From NCBI GenBank assembly GCA_934667795.1, contig CAKUMP010000139.1, positions 1 to 6,400 on the forward strand: a stretch of DNA of 6,400 bases. Reading direction: 5' to 3'. Made by a program: the position numbers and the translations under genes. Source of the stretch: an uncultured Chthoniobacterales bacterium. Its GTDB lineage: Bacteria; Verrucomicrobiota; Verrucomicrobiia; Chthoniobacterales; CAKUMP01. The notes beneath the pieces were generated by a model. The model was not told the DNA's origin, did not search any database, and was given only the letters and a program-made list of their open reading frames with translations. The number at the start of each line of letters is the position of its first letter. The first letter of the stretch is position 1. Of the stretch, positions 1 to 6,345 are shown piece by piece.

Positions 1-326
1 GTGCTGTCGCCGGTAATCGTCGTTGTTCCGGTATCAAATCTCAATCCGCCTGCCGAAAGATTGGTGACTGCGGAAATATCTCCTGCAGGGCCGCGGAAAA
101 TGGCTATATTTGTATTAGTGGCTCCGGCTGTCCAGGGTGTATCGCCTGTAGGTGCTGCAGAATTCGTACTCCAATGCGAAGTGCTAGTATCCCAATCAGC
201 ACCAGAAGAAGGGATCCAGTAAAGATCATCCGCATGAAGAGATATAGAAGTTAAAAGCAAAGTGCTCAAGATGCTGGGGAATTTCATTTGTTTTACAAGG
301 TTGGTTATAATGGAGGGTGTTTTCAT
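1..326 (-). CDS. Exported PATR-type (autotransporter-associated beta-strand) protein, N-terminal fragment
   Basis: The gene reads leftward and is cut by the window edge, so only about 108 N-terminal residues are visible. Two in-frame ATG codons are possible. The one at 326 gives MKTPSIITNLVKQ before the second, which is at 287 and begins MKFPSILSTLLLTSISLHA, a compact signal peptide with likely cleavage after LHA. Neither has a clear Shine-Dalgarno sequence. The mature part starts DDLYWIPSSGADWDTSTSHW and continues through a W-T-x-G, N-x-A-I-F and G-G-L-R-F-D pattern. From family knowledge this is the usual opening of verrucomicrobial beta-strand repeat proteins. The pattern Y-x(5-7)-G-x-D-W-x-T...W also occurs just after the signal peptide of the protein at 3798-5135, so the two look like distant paralogs. 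A probable terminator lies upstream, so it may have its own promoter. The C-terminus, and hence any PEP-CTERM tail, is out of view. Confidence 0.8.
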   Translation of the reverse strand, partial: MKTPSIITNLVKQMKFPSILSTLLLTSISLHADDLYWIPSSGADWDTSTSHWSTNSAAPTGDTPWTAGATNTNIAIFRGPAGDISAVTNLSAGGLRFDTGTTTITGDS

Positions 327-401
327 AATGTTTTTCAGTAGATAGGAGTTTTGATTTAATAGAAAAAGACAATTAATGTCTTTTTAGGGGGTGTATGTTT
401 T
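327..401 (-). other. Intergenic region before the second PATR gene
   Basis: This 75-base AT-rich gap holds the hairpin described separately and must also contain the 5' leader of the gene starting at 326 or 287. No convincing -35/-10 pair or Shine-Dalgarno sequence was found by eye. Weak -10-like stretches (TATTAA, TATCTA on the minus strand) lie between the hairpin and the start codon, but none has a good partner at normal spacing. Confidence 0.4.
363..385 (-). terminator. Probable intrinsic terminator after the LamG gene
   Basis: Nine-base arms AAAAAGACA and TGTCTTTTT flank a five-base loop, forming a perfect inverted repeat. On the minus strand the right arm ends in a run of five T. It starts 16 bases past the TAA of the LamG gene. 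The stem is AT-rich, with only two G-C pairs, so it may be weak. Because the repeat is symmetric it could also work for a plus-strand transcript. It separates the regulator-led gene set from the second PATR gene. Confidence 0.55.
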
Positions 402-1169
402 TTATAAACCTTTCATTGCGTCCGCAATTTCTTCTTCTGAGAGTGCGTGATCAAAAATTTTTACATTATCCAGTCCACCGCCGAACCCTGCGGAACCCGA
501 GCCTGCGCCAAGAAGTATAGAACTTCTCCCTTGAAAAAGATTCACGGCAGACTTTGACTGCAATACACCATCCACATAAAACTTGAATGACTCTTCTTCA
601 CCGGGTTCATAAGTATAGGCAACTTGATACCAGCGATCGACGGTGGCCGGAAATGTAAAAGCAGAAAATATATTTAAGTATTCTTTATTGTCTTTGCGCA
701 AAGAATAACCGAAATAAGCTAATCCTTGATCTGTCCGCATCACACTTAAACGAATCACTGAAGGCCCGAGAGCAGTGAAATATCGCACCGCTCCTGTCTC
801 CGCAGGGAGAAAGCCGGGCTTTACCCACATCATGACGGAGTGAGGCTGATTGATATCTACCCCATGCAAAGATGTATATTCTCCATTTAAGTCGCGAATG
901 GAATCATCAAAAGAACAATACCCGCTTTCATCATAAGCACCGCCTTCTTTCCATTCTCCTTTGAGATTGCCTGATGGGAGTGGATTGAGTCCATGTTCAT
1001 CTGCACCCAGCTCTTTATCGTCGGTGGGTTTGTCAAAACGATAAAAACTGATTTCACTTCCATAGATGGAAAAATTGCCGCATAATAAGAAGATAGACAC
1101 CGTTGCCAGCAAGTGAATTGCTCGGGGATAAGGATATCTGGTTTTGATGGGGGTAAATATTTTTTTCAT
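402..1169 (-). CDS. Exported LamG / concanavalin A-like domain protein
   Basis: This 255-residue protein has a long signal peptide (charged start MKKIFTPIKTRYPYPR, then hydrophobic HLLATVSIFLLCGNFS, cleavage probably near residue 38). A single LamG-like jelly-roll fills residues about 40-250. Supporting motifs are SVMMWVKPG near 111-119, DRWYQVAYTY near 178-187, FYVDGVLQ near 197-204, and the closing GGGLDNVKIFDHALSEEEIA near 230-249, which is the standard end of LamG_3-type domains. Such folds usually bind glycans or mediate adhesion; no catalytic motif is visible. The reading frame stays open upstream to 1754, but that part overlaps the DUF4838 gene and lacks export features. The start at 1169 is chosen because AAGGA lies 10 bases upstream and the signal peptide begins there. 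The start is 4 bases past the DUF4838 stop. Cys30 is not in a good lipobox (FLLC), so a lipoprotein is unlikely. No PEP-CTERM tail is present, so the product is probably periplasmic or secreted. Confidence 0.87.
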   Translation of the reverse strand: MKKIFTPIKTRYPYPRAIHLLATVSIFLLCGNFSIYGSEISFYRFDKPTDDKELGADEHGLNPLPSGNLKGEWKEGGAYDESGYCSFDDSIRDLNGEYTSLHGVDINQPHSVMMWVKPGFLPAETGAVRYFTALGPSVIRLSVMRTDQGLAYFGYSLRKDNKEYLNIFSAFTFPATVDRWYQVAYTYEPGEEESFKFYVDGVLQSKSAVNLFQGRSSILLGAGSGSAGFGGGLDNVKIFDHALSEEEIADAMKGL

Positions 1170-1173
1170 AAGA

Positions 1174-3792
1174 CTAATTTCCTTCTGTGATTTTGAAGAT
1201 GTTGACATCATCGATATAGATTTGTTGTCGGGGATCAAAATCTCCCAATGGGGTGAGCAGGTTGAGGGAAATGGAAAACTGCAAGGTTTTAGCTTTTTCA
1301 TTTTCCGGGAGCGTAAAGCTGCGTGCGGGGATATTCCAGGCATCGGGTTTGGTGGTGAAAGATTCAGAAGGCAGGGATTGGGATAACTCCTTCCCGTCCT
1401 GATCCAGCGCTTTGAGCGTAATCGTACCAGTTGTTGGAGGGACCCCTTTAGGTGCATAAACAGCAAGTTCTGCATAATACTTTCCGGGTTGGTAGGGGAT
1501 TTCTCTGGTGATGGTTGCAGGGCTATGAACTTCCGCCTTTCCTGGAGTTCGAGTCGCGGAGATGAGCAGGGAGAGTGAACCGCTTTGAGCGAATGCATCA
1601 GAAAAAGAAATGGGGCCTTGCTCGGATTCTCCTTTATCGCTGAAGGGATAATCGGAAGGAAATGGACGTTTGCTGAAATCAAGTTTCCAGTCTTTTTCTT
1701 TATCTTCAAAAGAACCATTTTCCCAAAGAGGTTTGGCAGAACCGGCTGCTGCACTTAATATAGCACTGACCGTGCCCTTGGTGTCACTGCTGGGGTGGTT
1801 CAAATATTTCTCCATTTCCGCTTTTACCATTGGACTTTTGCTGGCCCATGGTTTCAGTTGCCAGAGCAATGCAGTGCCGTCGAAGTCCAGTTTTTCCAGT
1901 CTTCTTTGCACGGTTCTGCTCATAGAGGATTGATTGACATAGGCAGGGGTTCCAAAAAAGGGATGATAATGGTGATGCGGAAGAGTTTCCCAGTTTTCTA
2001 AAGTTTCTCTGAAGGTTTGCGCAACACTGATGGTGTTTGCTGCTTCTTTTAACGCATCTACTGCATCTTGTTCAGAAGCGATTTCTTTGCGTTTCTGGTG
2101 TTCTGCCTGGTAAAGCACGACACTGGGACGGTACCATTCGTCCCACATATTTTTGAGCAAGGTAGCGCGAATTTTTTGTTGCTCATTTCCAGCTAACGCG
2201 CAGACCTCTTCCAATAATTTGTCACATTGAAGCAGGGTGTCATTTGAAATGAGATTGAGATAACTGGAATGATAGAAGGACAAATAAGGTCCTTTCCCGT
2301 GCCACCAATCAGAATTCAAAATGTCTTTCGTCCAGAATTTTTCCCAGATTTCGTAATAGGCTTTAAGTTTGGGTGCAGCATCTTCCCCAACGGCTGCTTC
2401 ATACCATTGATTTAAAAGCGCATCCACATCGGCATCGGGGTTCCATAACAAGCGCGCCATAAGCCATGGCTTGGGACCTTCTCCCCAGTTAGGATACAGT
2501 TCTGCTGCATAAAAACGGACATGATGTTCGATTGCCCATTGTAAATATTCCTGCATCAAATGTGGCCAGAGGCGAGGAACCAGATAACTGGCGCCATAAA
2601 TGTAATCATACCAGCCAATTTCTTTTGATATTTTCCTCCACTCCAAAGTCCTCTGTTGATCCGCTTCGCGCAACGCGGGATCAATCCATCGAAGACGTTC
2701 CTGCGTGAGGTATGGGACAATGTTTTCATGAACGCCAATCTCAGGAGACGGCGGATCTGTGATTTCCCGGTATGCCAGCGTTCCAAACCATTTGTCTTGA
2801 TAGCCACGAGCAATAACATTTCTCACGACGTCATTGGCCCAAAGAAAATAGTCATTGGAAGCATCCAGATACCCCATGGAATTTTTTTTGTCCGGACGAC
2901 GCGCCAGAGATTTTTCACCTTGATCGAAATTGGCATTTCCATCGTTTAGGCCAAGCGGATAGGTGTCATCTGATGGGTTTTCTTTGAAATAGCTATCAAT
3001 TCTGTCTGCGGCGGCTTCGACAATTCCTGGCGCTGTAAAGTTCGGTTGCCAGAGGTAATGTGCACGGTCGCCGGGAAAACGTGGAGCAGGGGGAGGTATC
3101 AGACGTTTCCCGTCTATAAGCGGATAGAACTCAGGATTGGATTCTCCAAAAGTTGTCACAGGGAAAAGTTGTCTCATGCCATGTGAACTACTGGCACGTC
3201 TGCGAAGGCGGTTATATTGCGCCCATATCCCCGCCTCATCGAATGCTTCGTTCAGAGGAGAAATTCCTCTGGACAGAAATGCTGGTTCGTCCCGATGTTT
3301 TCCCAACGGAACGGAAAGGTTTTCATGATGCGGAATATATTCCCCTATGGCACCAGGCATTAGCCAGATGATCCCGAGATAGCGCTCCAGAAAGTCATAA
3401 ACTCCATACTCTACCCCCCAATCGCTTCCTCCCAATATATAAAAATTCCCCAGCTTGGTATGCCAGTGAATGAATCCATCCACATCCAGCGTTTCGAGTT
3501 CGACGGTTTCAGGCTTGATGGTAGGGTTTAACCCGACATGAATACAGGGTCCTGGCGTCGGTGCGAGTGAAAGTGGTAACCGTGTGTTGGTGCTTTTTTC
3601 AATATAAAGCTGCAGCGTTTTTGCCGCTTGTTTTACTTGCTCGCTGGCATGACGATCGATCACAATGGCTGCGAATGGTTGTCCGTCCTTGACCAGATGC
3701 ATTTCTTTTTTGGGCGGCTTTTCTTCCGCCAGTCCTGCATTGGTAGTGAAAAGCAAGGCGAACCCAACGCTCAACAGGTGAGAAAATTTCAT
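1174..3792 (-). CDS. Exported DUF4838 protein, putative glycoside hydrolase with C-terminal carbohydrate-binding-like module
   Basis: An 872-residue protein. A signal peptide covers about 1-22 (MKFSHLLSVGFALLFTTNAGLA). Residues about 30-160 form an N-terminal domain like that of alpha-glucuronidases and related hydrolases, ending in the hallmark GGSDWGVEYGVYDFLERYLG...WLMPG. The DUF4838 core spans about 245-450, with WQPNFTAPGIVEAAADRI (248-265), GLNDGN (281-286), GTLAYREITDPP (337-348), YDYIYG (395-400) and ELYPNWGEG (431-439). Glu431 and Glu438 are candidate acidic active-site residues (inference). Recalled family knowledge links DUF4838 to CAZy GH163 endo-beta-N-acetylglucosaminidases, but many DUF4838 proteins are uncharacterised and membership is unproven here. 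Residues about 690-868 (ENGSFEDKEKDW to YIDDVNIF) look like a CBM4/9-type or galactose-binding-like jelly-roll. The start lies 5 bases after the stop of the PATR gene, with only a weak purine-rich stretch upstream, and the stop is 4 bases before the LamG gene. No frameshift or truncation is seen. It probably acts in the periplasm or outside the cell. Confidence 0.88.
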   Translation of the reverse strand: MKFSHLLSVGFALLFTTNAGLAEEKPPKKEMHLVKDGQPFAAIVIDRHASEQVKQAAKTLQLYIEKSTNTRLPLSLAPTPGPCIHVGLNPTIKPETVELETLDVDGFIHWHTKLGNFYILGGSDWGVEYGVYDFLERYLGIIWLMPGAIGEYIPHHENLSVPLGKHRDEPAFLSRGISPLNEAFDEAGIWAQYNRLRRRASSSHGMRQLFPVTTFGESNPEFYPLIDGKRLIPPPAPRFPGDRAHYLWQPNFTAPGIVEAAADRIDSYFKENPSDDTYPLGLNDGNANFDQGEKSLARRPDKKNSMGYLDASNDYFLWANDVVRNVIARGYQDKWFGTLAYREITDPPSPEIGVHENIVPYLTQERLRWIDPALREADQQRTLEWRKISKEIGWYDYIYGASYLVPRLWPHLMQEYLQWAIEHHVRFYAAELYPNWGEGPKPWLMARLLWNPDADVDALLNQWYEAAVGEDAAPKLKAYYEIWEKFWTKDILNSDWWHGKGPYLSFYHSSYLNLISNDTLLQCDKLLEEVCALAGNEQQKIRATLLKNMWDEWYRPSVVLYQAEHQKRKEIASEQDAVDALKEAANTISVAQTFRETLENWETLPHHHYHPFFGTPAYVNQSSMSRTVQRRLEKLDFDGTALLWQLKPWASKSPMVKAEMEKYLNHPSSDTKGTVSAILSAAAGSAKPLWENGSFEDKEKDWKLDFSKRPFPSDYPFSDKGESEQGPISFSDAFAQSGSLSLLISATRTPGKAEVHSPATITREIPYQPGKYYAELAVYAPKGVPPTTGTITLKALDQDGKELSQSLPSESFTTKPDAWNIPARSFTLPENEKAKTLQFSISLNLLTPLGDFDPRQQIYIDDVNIFKITEGN
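1180..1184 (-). promoter_or_regulatory. Shine-Dalgarno site of the LamG gene, inside the DUF4838 coding end
   Basis: AAGGA on the minus strand is 10 bases before the ATG at 1169. It lies in the last Glu-Gly codons of the DUF4838 gene (the C-terminus reads TEGN). It is the clearest ribosome binding site in the window, it decides the start of the LamG gene, and its position suggests translational coupling. Confidence 0.65.
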
Positions 3793-3797
3793 GATAC

Positions 3798-5135
3798 TTA
3801 TTGCTTTCTTTTGCGAGAATTCCGAACACTCATAACATGTCCTATTCCTGCGAGAAGTAAGAGAGAAACTCCTGCTTCAGGGATTGGGCGAATTTCATAA
3901 CCAAATACATTATTTACTAACTGCGCCCCCTGGCCGTACCCCGCAAAATGAATGGAATCAAGAAACCCCTGCGATAATAAAGATGCTGTTTGCAGTTGAT
4001 CCACTCCATCACTCCAGTTGGAAATCTGAAGCAACCCGTTATTGTATATCCCTTCATCCACGCTGAAAAGTACACCACCTGAAACATTGCCAAAATCTAA
4101 GGTGGTATTCGAAAGAAGTGTTACGGTGGAAAGCGTAAATGTTAACTGAGCGGTGTCTTCAGAAGAAAATGATAACCCTCCTCCGTTAAGTGTCAGGTTG
4201 CTGGAGGACACAATTTGTCCGCTGCTTTTTACCAGTACATTTCCATTTTCAATCGATAAATCTCCATTGATGGAAATAACATCTGCACTCTTTGCAAGTT
4301 CCAGAACACCACTTTTCACAGTGGTAGTTCCACTGCGAGTGTTGGCGTCACTCCCGGAAAATGTCAGCGTCCCTGACCCCTCTTTGATGATACTTCCAGC
4401 TTCGCTAATGACGCCAGTAAAGTTGGAGGTTTCATTGTTGATAATTGTCAGCGTTTTATTTTCTGCAACTTTCACTGAGCCATTTCCACTTAGTCCGGCG
4501 ATGGTTTGGGTTCCAATAGAAAAAGTAGCACCAAAGGCAACGTTTACTTTGGTAGCAAAGGGAAGAAGGTTATCAATCGTATGTGAATTAAGCGTTCCTG
4601 CATTAATATGCGTGTCACCGACATAAGATTTTTGAAGGGAGTTTCCACTATAATTCAAATTGAGTGTTCCTGTTCCCTCTTTGATCAATCCTTGGGTGCT
4701 ATAAACATTAGCATTTAACAACAATATTCCTTGATCAACCGTGATGACTCCTGATGTGAGCGTAAGTAACAGTGTGTTTCCTGCATTAAGAGCTAACTGT
4801 TTGGAGCCGGATTTGGTGAGTGAGTTTGCAGTGATATTTGATCCATACAATCGAAAGGCAAAGCTGCTTGCGGTGGTACTTCCTTCTTGATAGAATTCGG
4901 CATCATTCCCCTGAACCCAGAGATTTTTTTCTAATGCTCCTTTTGTATTTTCCCAAAAAAGAGAAGACTCGAATGTATTCCAGTCTGTGCCTGCTGGGGA
5001 TACGTTATTAATGTATTGCGTGTCTGCGTACAGGCTTACAGAACTGGCTAATAGAATGCCGGTTATACTGGCCGTTAAACGGCTGGTTGTATTGCGGTGG
5101 ATGAATTTTAATGGGAGTAATAAATGAGGGGACAT
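3798..5135 (-). CDS. Exported PATR beta-strand repeat protein with PEP-CTERM-like sorting tail
   Basis: A 445-residue low-complexity protein rich in Ser, Thr, Asn, Gly and Leu. The signal peptide ends near SVSLYA (residue 37) after a rather long N-region. Two clear autotransporter-associated beta-strand repeats are visible, each with K-E-G-(T/S)-G-T-L and a closing G-x-L: residues 149-182 and 248-280. A weaker one lies near 104-140. These predict a right-handed beta-solenoid. Residues about 371-414 match the segment that commonly precedes the tail in verrucomicrobial PEP-CTERM proteins (I-S-N-W, D-Q-L, a Leu/Gln stretch, I-H-F-A-G-Y, G-A-Q-L). The C-terminus is IPEA, then the hydrophobic stretch GVSLLLLAGIGHVM, then the basic SVRNSRKRKQ. 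There is no C-terminal beta-barrel, so it is not a classical autotransporter. It is the first gene after the regulator. The ATG at 5135 is the only ATG, GTG or TTG in the open frame upstream of the signal peptide; no Shine-Dalgarno is seen. It is probably a surface or matrix protein; no enzymatic function is apparent. Confidence 0.85.
   Translation of the reverse strand: MSPHLLLPLKFIHRNTTSRLTASITGILLASSVSLYADTQYINNVSPAGTDWNTFESSLFWENTKGALEKNLWVQGNDAEFYQEGSTTASSFAFRLYGSNITANSLTKSGSKQLALNAGNTLLLTLTSGVITVDQGILLLNANVYSTQGLIKEGTGTLNLNYSGNSLQKSYVGDTHINAGTLNSHTIDNLLPFATKVNVAFGATFSIGTQTIAGLSGNGSVKVAENKTLTIINNETSNFTGVISEAGSIIKEGSGTLTFSGSDANTRSGTTTVKSGVLELAKSADVISINGDLSIENGNVLVKSSGQIVSSSNLTLNGGGLSFSSEDTAQLTFTLSTVTLLSNTTLDFGNVSGGVLFSVDEGIYNNGLLQISNWSDGVDQLQTASLLSQGFLDSIHFAGYGQGAQLVNNVFGYEIRPIPEAGVSLLLLAGIGHVMSVRNSRKRKQ
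3801..3890 (-). other. PEP-CTERM-like sorting signal (PEA variant)
   Basis: The last 30 residues of the PATR protein have the three-part exosortase-type layout: a short motif (IPEA in place of V-P-E-P), a hydrophobic stretch of about 14 residues, and a basic tail (RNSRKRKQ). Known PEP-CTERM signals tolerate a change at the second Pro. The hydrophobic stretch is shortish and contains a His, so processing by an exosortase encoded elsewhere is likely but not certain. Confidence 0.7.
4296..4691 (-). repeat. Two diverged PATR protein repeats within the coding region
   Basis: The segments encoding residues 149-182 (4590-4691) and 248-280 (4296-4394) share the pattern (L/I)-I-K-E-G-(T/S)-G-T-L-x(3)-(Y/S)-G...T-x-(I/V)-x-(A/S)-G-x-L. 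They are alike at protein level only, with no obvious near-identical DNA, so they are old repeats rather than a recent duplication. Confidence 0.65.
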
Positions 5136-5179
5136 ACGCTTTATAAGGTTATGGGTTACATAAGGGAGGATTTATAAAT
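5136..5179 (-). promoter_or_regulatory. AT-rich gap between regulator and PATR gene, possible internal promoter
   Basis: This 44-base gap carries TATAAA-like boxes on the minus strand at 5145-5140 and 5176-5171. No TTGACA-like partner was found at 16-18 bases from either. The box at 5145-5140 ends four bases before the ATG of the PATR gene, and no Shine-Dalgarno is present. The downstream genes may be read from the regulator's promoter, from a weak promoter here, or from both. Confidence 0.3.
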
Positions 5180-5185
5180 TTATAA
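5172..5185. repeat. Perfect 14-bp AT palindrome at the regulator stop codon
   Basis: TTATAAATTTATAA is fully self-complementary and overlaps the TAA stop of the regulator gene. It contains only A and T and has no loop, so it is unlikely to be a terminator. It could be a protein-binding site or a -10 region, or chance in AT-rich DNA. Confidence 0.3.
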
Positions 5186-6316
5186 TGAAGAATCCAGAAC
5201 GATTTTGTGTTTGTTTTTAAATGCTGCAATCTTGCCGGTTTCGCCATTCATTCGACGATCCAGTACCGAAAGCAATTGTTCCGCAATGTAGCGAGGGGAA
5301 ATTTCATAGCGAATAATGGGGAAACCATAATGAAATCGCACATCTTCGTTTCCTGCACAGAAAACCCGTAAGTCGCATGGTACAGAATATCCGGCTTGGA
5401 GTAACGCTGGCGCAACTGAACGCAGGGCGATATCATCAGTGAAAATAACCCCGTCCGGCGCTTTCTTGCCCGGCTTTTTCCAGGAACGAATGATTTTCGA
5501 AAATGTTCTGAAAAGCTGTTGTTCCATGACATATCCTTGCGTATGGATATATTCCACATGAATGGAAACCGGCGGAAGACCCATTTGACAGGCCATGTCC
5601 ATGACCGCATCGACACCTGCAGGCAGAGGATGCGATTTCCAGGGAGTCGCAAAATAAAACAGATTTCGACTCCCGGTTTGCATTAAACTTTTCACCGCTT
5701 TTGTGGCAAAATTGACAGGATCCCCCTTGATGGCAGAGTCGGGATGTCCGGATTCTACGATGACGTGTGGAAGTTCTCCCATGGATTCATGAGGAATGAT
5801 GGAAGCATTTCCGGGTGAAATTTCAATCACTCCGCTGAATGGCTTGTGCTGGTGATCCGCAATTAACTTTTGTTCGTTTCTGTCACAAACCGCAGGAGAA
5901 AACATCTCCCGGTTCAACTTGTCATAATAACGTAAATTCCATTTCCGATCAGTCGCTTCCGATTCAAAACGACTTGCCAGCGCCCGATAATAATGTGCCG
6001 ATTCCACAGAAAGGCTGTCCCCAAACAATAAAGCAATGTTTGCCTGGGCTTGCGATGTTTTTAAAACAAAACTGCCTAACCCGTGTTTCCGCGTGATCAA
6101 TCCTTGCTTCACCAGTAATTCCATCCCCTGACGCACCGTCATCACCGAAACCTTGTTCTGCTCCGCTAACACTTTCTCCGTAGGCAATTTCTCCCCAACT
6201 GCATATTCCCCCTTCAGAATCTTCTCCTGAAGAGATTGCGCTACCGCTACATATTTTGAAACCGTAAAACCTGTCATGGGAGTCGTTTTTTTGAAAAAAG
6301 AAAGATAACAAGTCAT
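5180..6316 (-). CDS. GntR-family regulator with LacI/periplasmic-binding-protein-like sensor domain
   Basis: A 378-residue transcription factor. Residues about 20-85 are a GntR winged helix: SLQEKILKGEYAVGEKLPTE, VLAEQNKVSVMTVRQGMELL, then the wing GLITRKHGLGSFV. Residues about 91-375 form a LacI/ribose-binding-protein-like effector domain: ANIALLFGD strand at 92-100, SGVIEISPG at 161-169, DGVIFTDDIALRSVAPALLQ at 288-307, and PCDLRVFCAGNED at 313-325. From family knowledge this GntR-DBD plus sugar-sensor architecture usually answers to a sugar. It leads the PATR/DUF4838/LamG set in the same direction, so local control is likely. The start is uncertain. ATG 6316 has AGAGGA only 4 bases upstream, whereas ATG 6277 (MTGFTVSKYVAV) fits the usual short lead into the GntR domain but has no Shine-Dalgarno. 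If the TTGACA box at 6340-6345 is the real promoter, the start at 6277 becomes more likely. Confidence 0.9.
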   Translation of the reverse strand: MTCYLSFFKKTTPMTGFTVSKYVAVAQSLQEKILKGEYAVGEKLPTEKVLAEQNKVSVMTVRQGMELLVKQGLITRKHGLGSFVLKTSQAQANIALLFGDSLSVESAHYYRALASRFESEATDRKWNLRYYDKLNREMFSPAVCDRNEQKLIADHQHKPFSGVIEISPGNASIIPHESMGELPHVIVESGHPDSAIKGDPVNFATKAVKSLMQTGSRNLFYFATPWKSHPLPAGVDAVMDMACQMGLPPVSIHVEYIHTQGYVMEQQLFRTFSKIIRSWKKPGKKAPDGVIFTDDIALRSVAPALLQAGYSVPCDLRVFCAGNEDVRFHYGFPIIRYEISPRYIAEQLLSVLDRRMNGETGKIAAFKNKHKIVLDSSL

Positions 6317-6335
6317 ATAGTCCTCTAGATGACTA
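6311..6335. promoter_or_regulatory. Candidate operator: nested inverted repeats over the regulator start
   Basis: AGTCAT at 6311-6316 pairs with ATGACT at 6329-6334 across a 12-base spacer. A second pair, TAGTC at 6318-6322 and GACTA at 6331-6335, has an 8-base spacer; both use the same right half. They cover the ATG at 6316, its ribosome binding site and the area expected for the -10 box, which would suit autoregulation by a GntR dimer. The arms are short, so chance is possible. Confidence 0.4.
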
Positions 6336-6345
6336 AGTGTGTCAA
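6314..6345 (-). promoter_or_regulatory. Possible promoter of the regulator gene
   Basis: A perfect TTGACA (minus strand, 6345-6340) is followed by GACTAT at a 17-base spacer, a poor -10 match, or by CTATAT / TATATG at 19-20 bases, better in sequence but too far. Transcription would then start near 6305-6310, downstream of the ATG at 6316, which would make 6277 the true start codon. Confidence 0.35.
6321..6326 (-). promoter_or_regulatory. Possible Shine-Dalgarno site for the regulator start at 6316
   Basis: AGAGGA on the minus strand stands four bases before the ATG at 6316. The spacing is shorter than usual, so it supports this start over the one at 6277 only moderately. Confidence 0.4.

Noticed and set aside
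1..222. Plus-strand open frame at the left edge
   Set aside because: It is the antisense shadow of the N-terminal PATR fragment, whose minus-strand reading gives a signal peptide and family motifs.
1078..1082. Lipoprotein signal at Cys30 of the LamG protein
   Set aside because: The residues before the Cys are F-L-L, whereas a lipobox needs a small residue directly before the Cys. The hydrophobic region also continues past it to a better signal peptidase I site.
1170..1754. Upstream extension of the LamG reading frame, 195 extra codons overlapping the DUF4838 gene
   Set aside because: The extension lies in another frame of a strongly supported coding region and encodes a basic, low-complexity sequence without domain features. 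A signal peptide and Shine-Dalgarno clearly mark the start at 1169.
4153..4626. 157-codon plus-strand open frame opposite the PATR gene
   Set aside because: It is antisense to a well-supported gene and its Pro/Leu/Val/Ser-rich composition mirrors the Thr/Ser/Asn/Gly-rich codons of the opposite strand. No domain or start signal was seen.
5248..5652. Second minus-strand frame within the regulator gene (134 codons)
   Set aside because: It lies wholly inside the sensor domain of the regulator in a different frame and has no recognisable fold or ribosome site.
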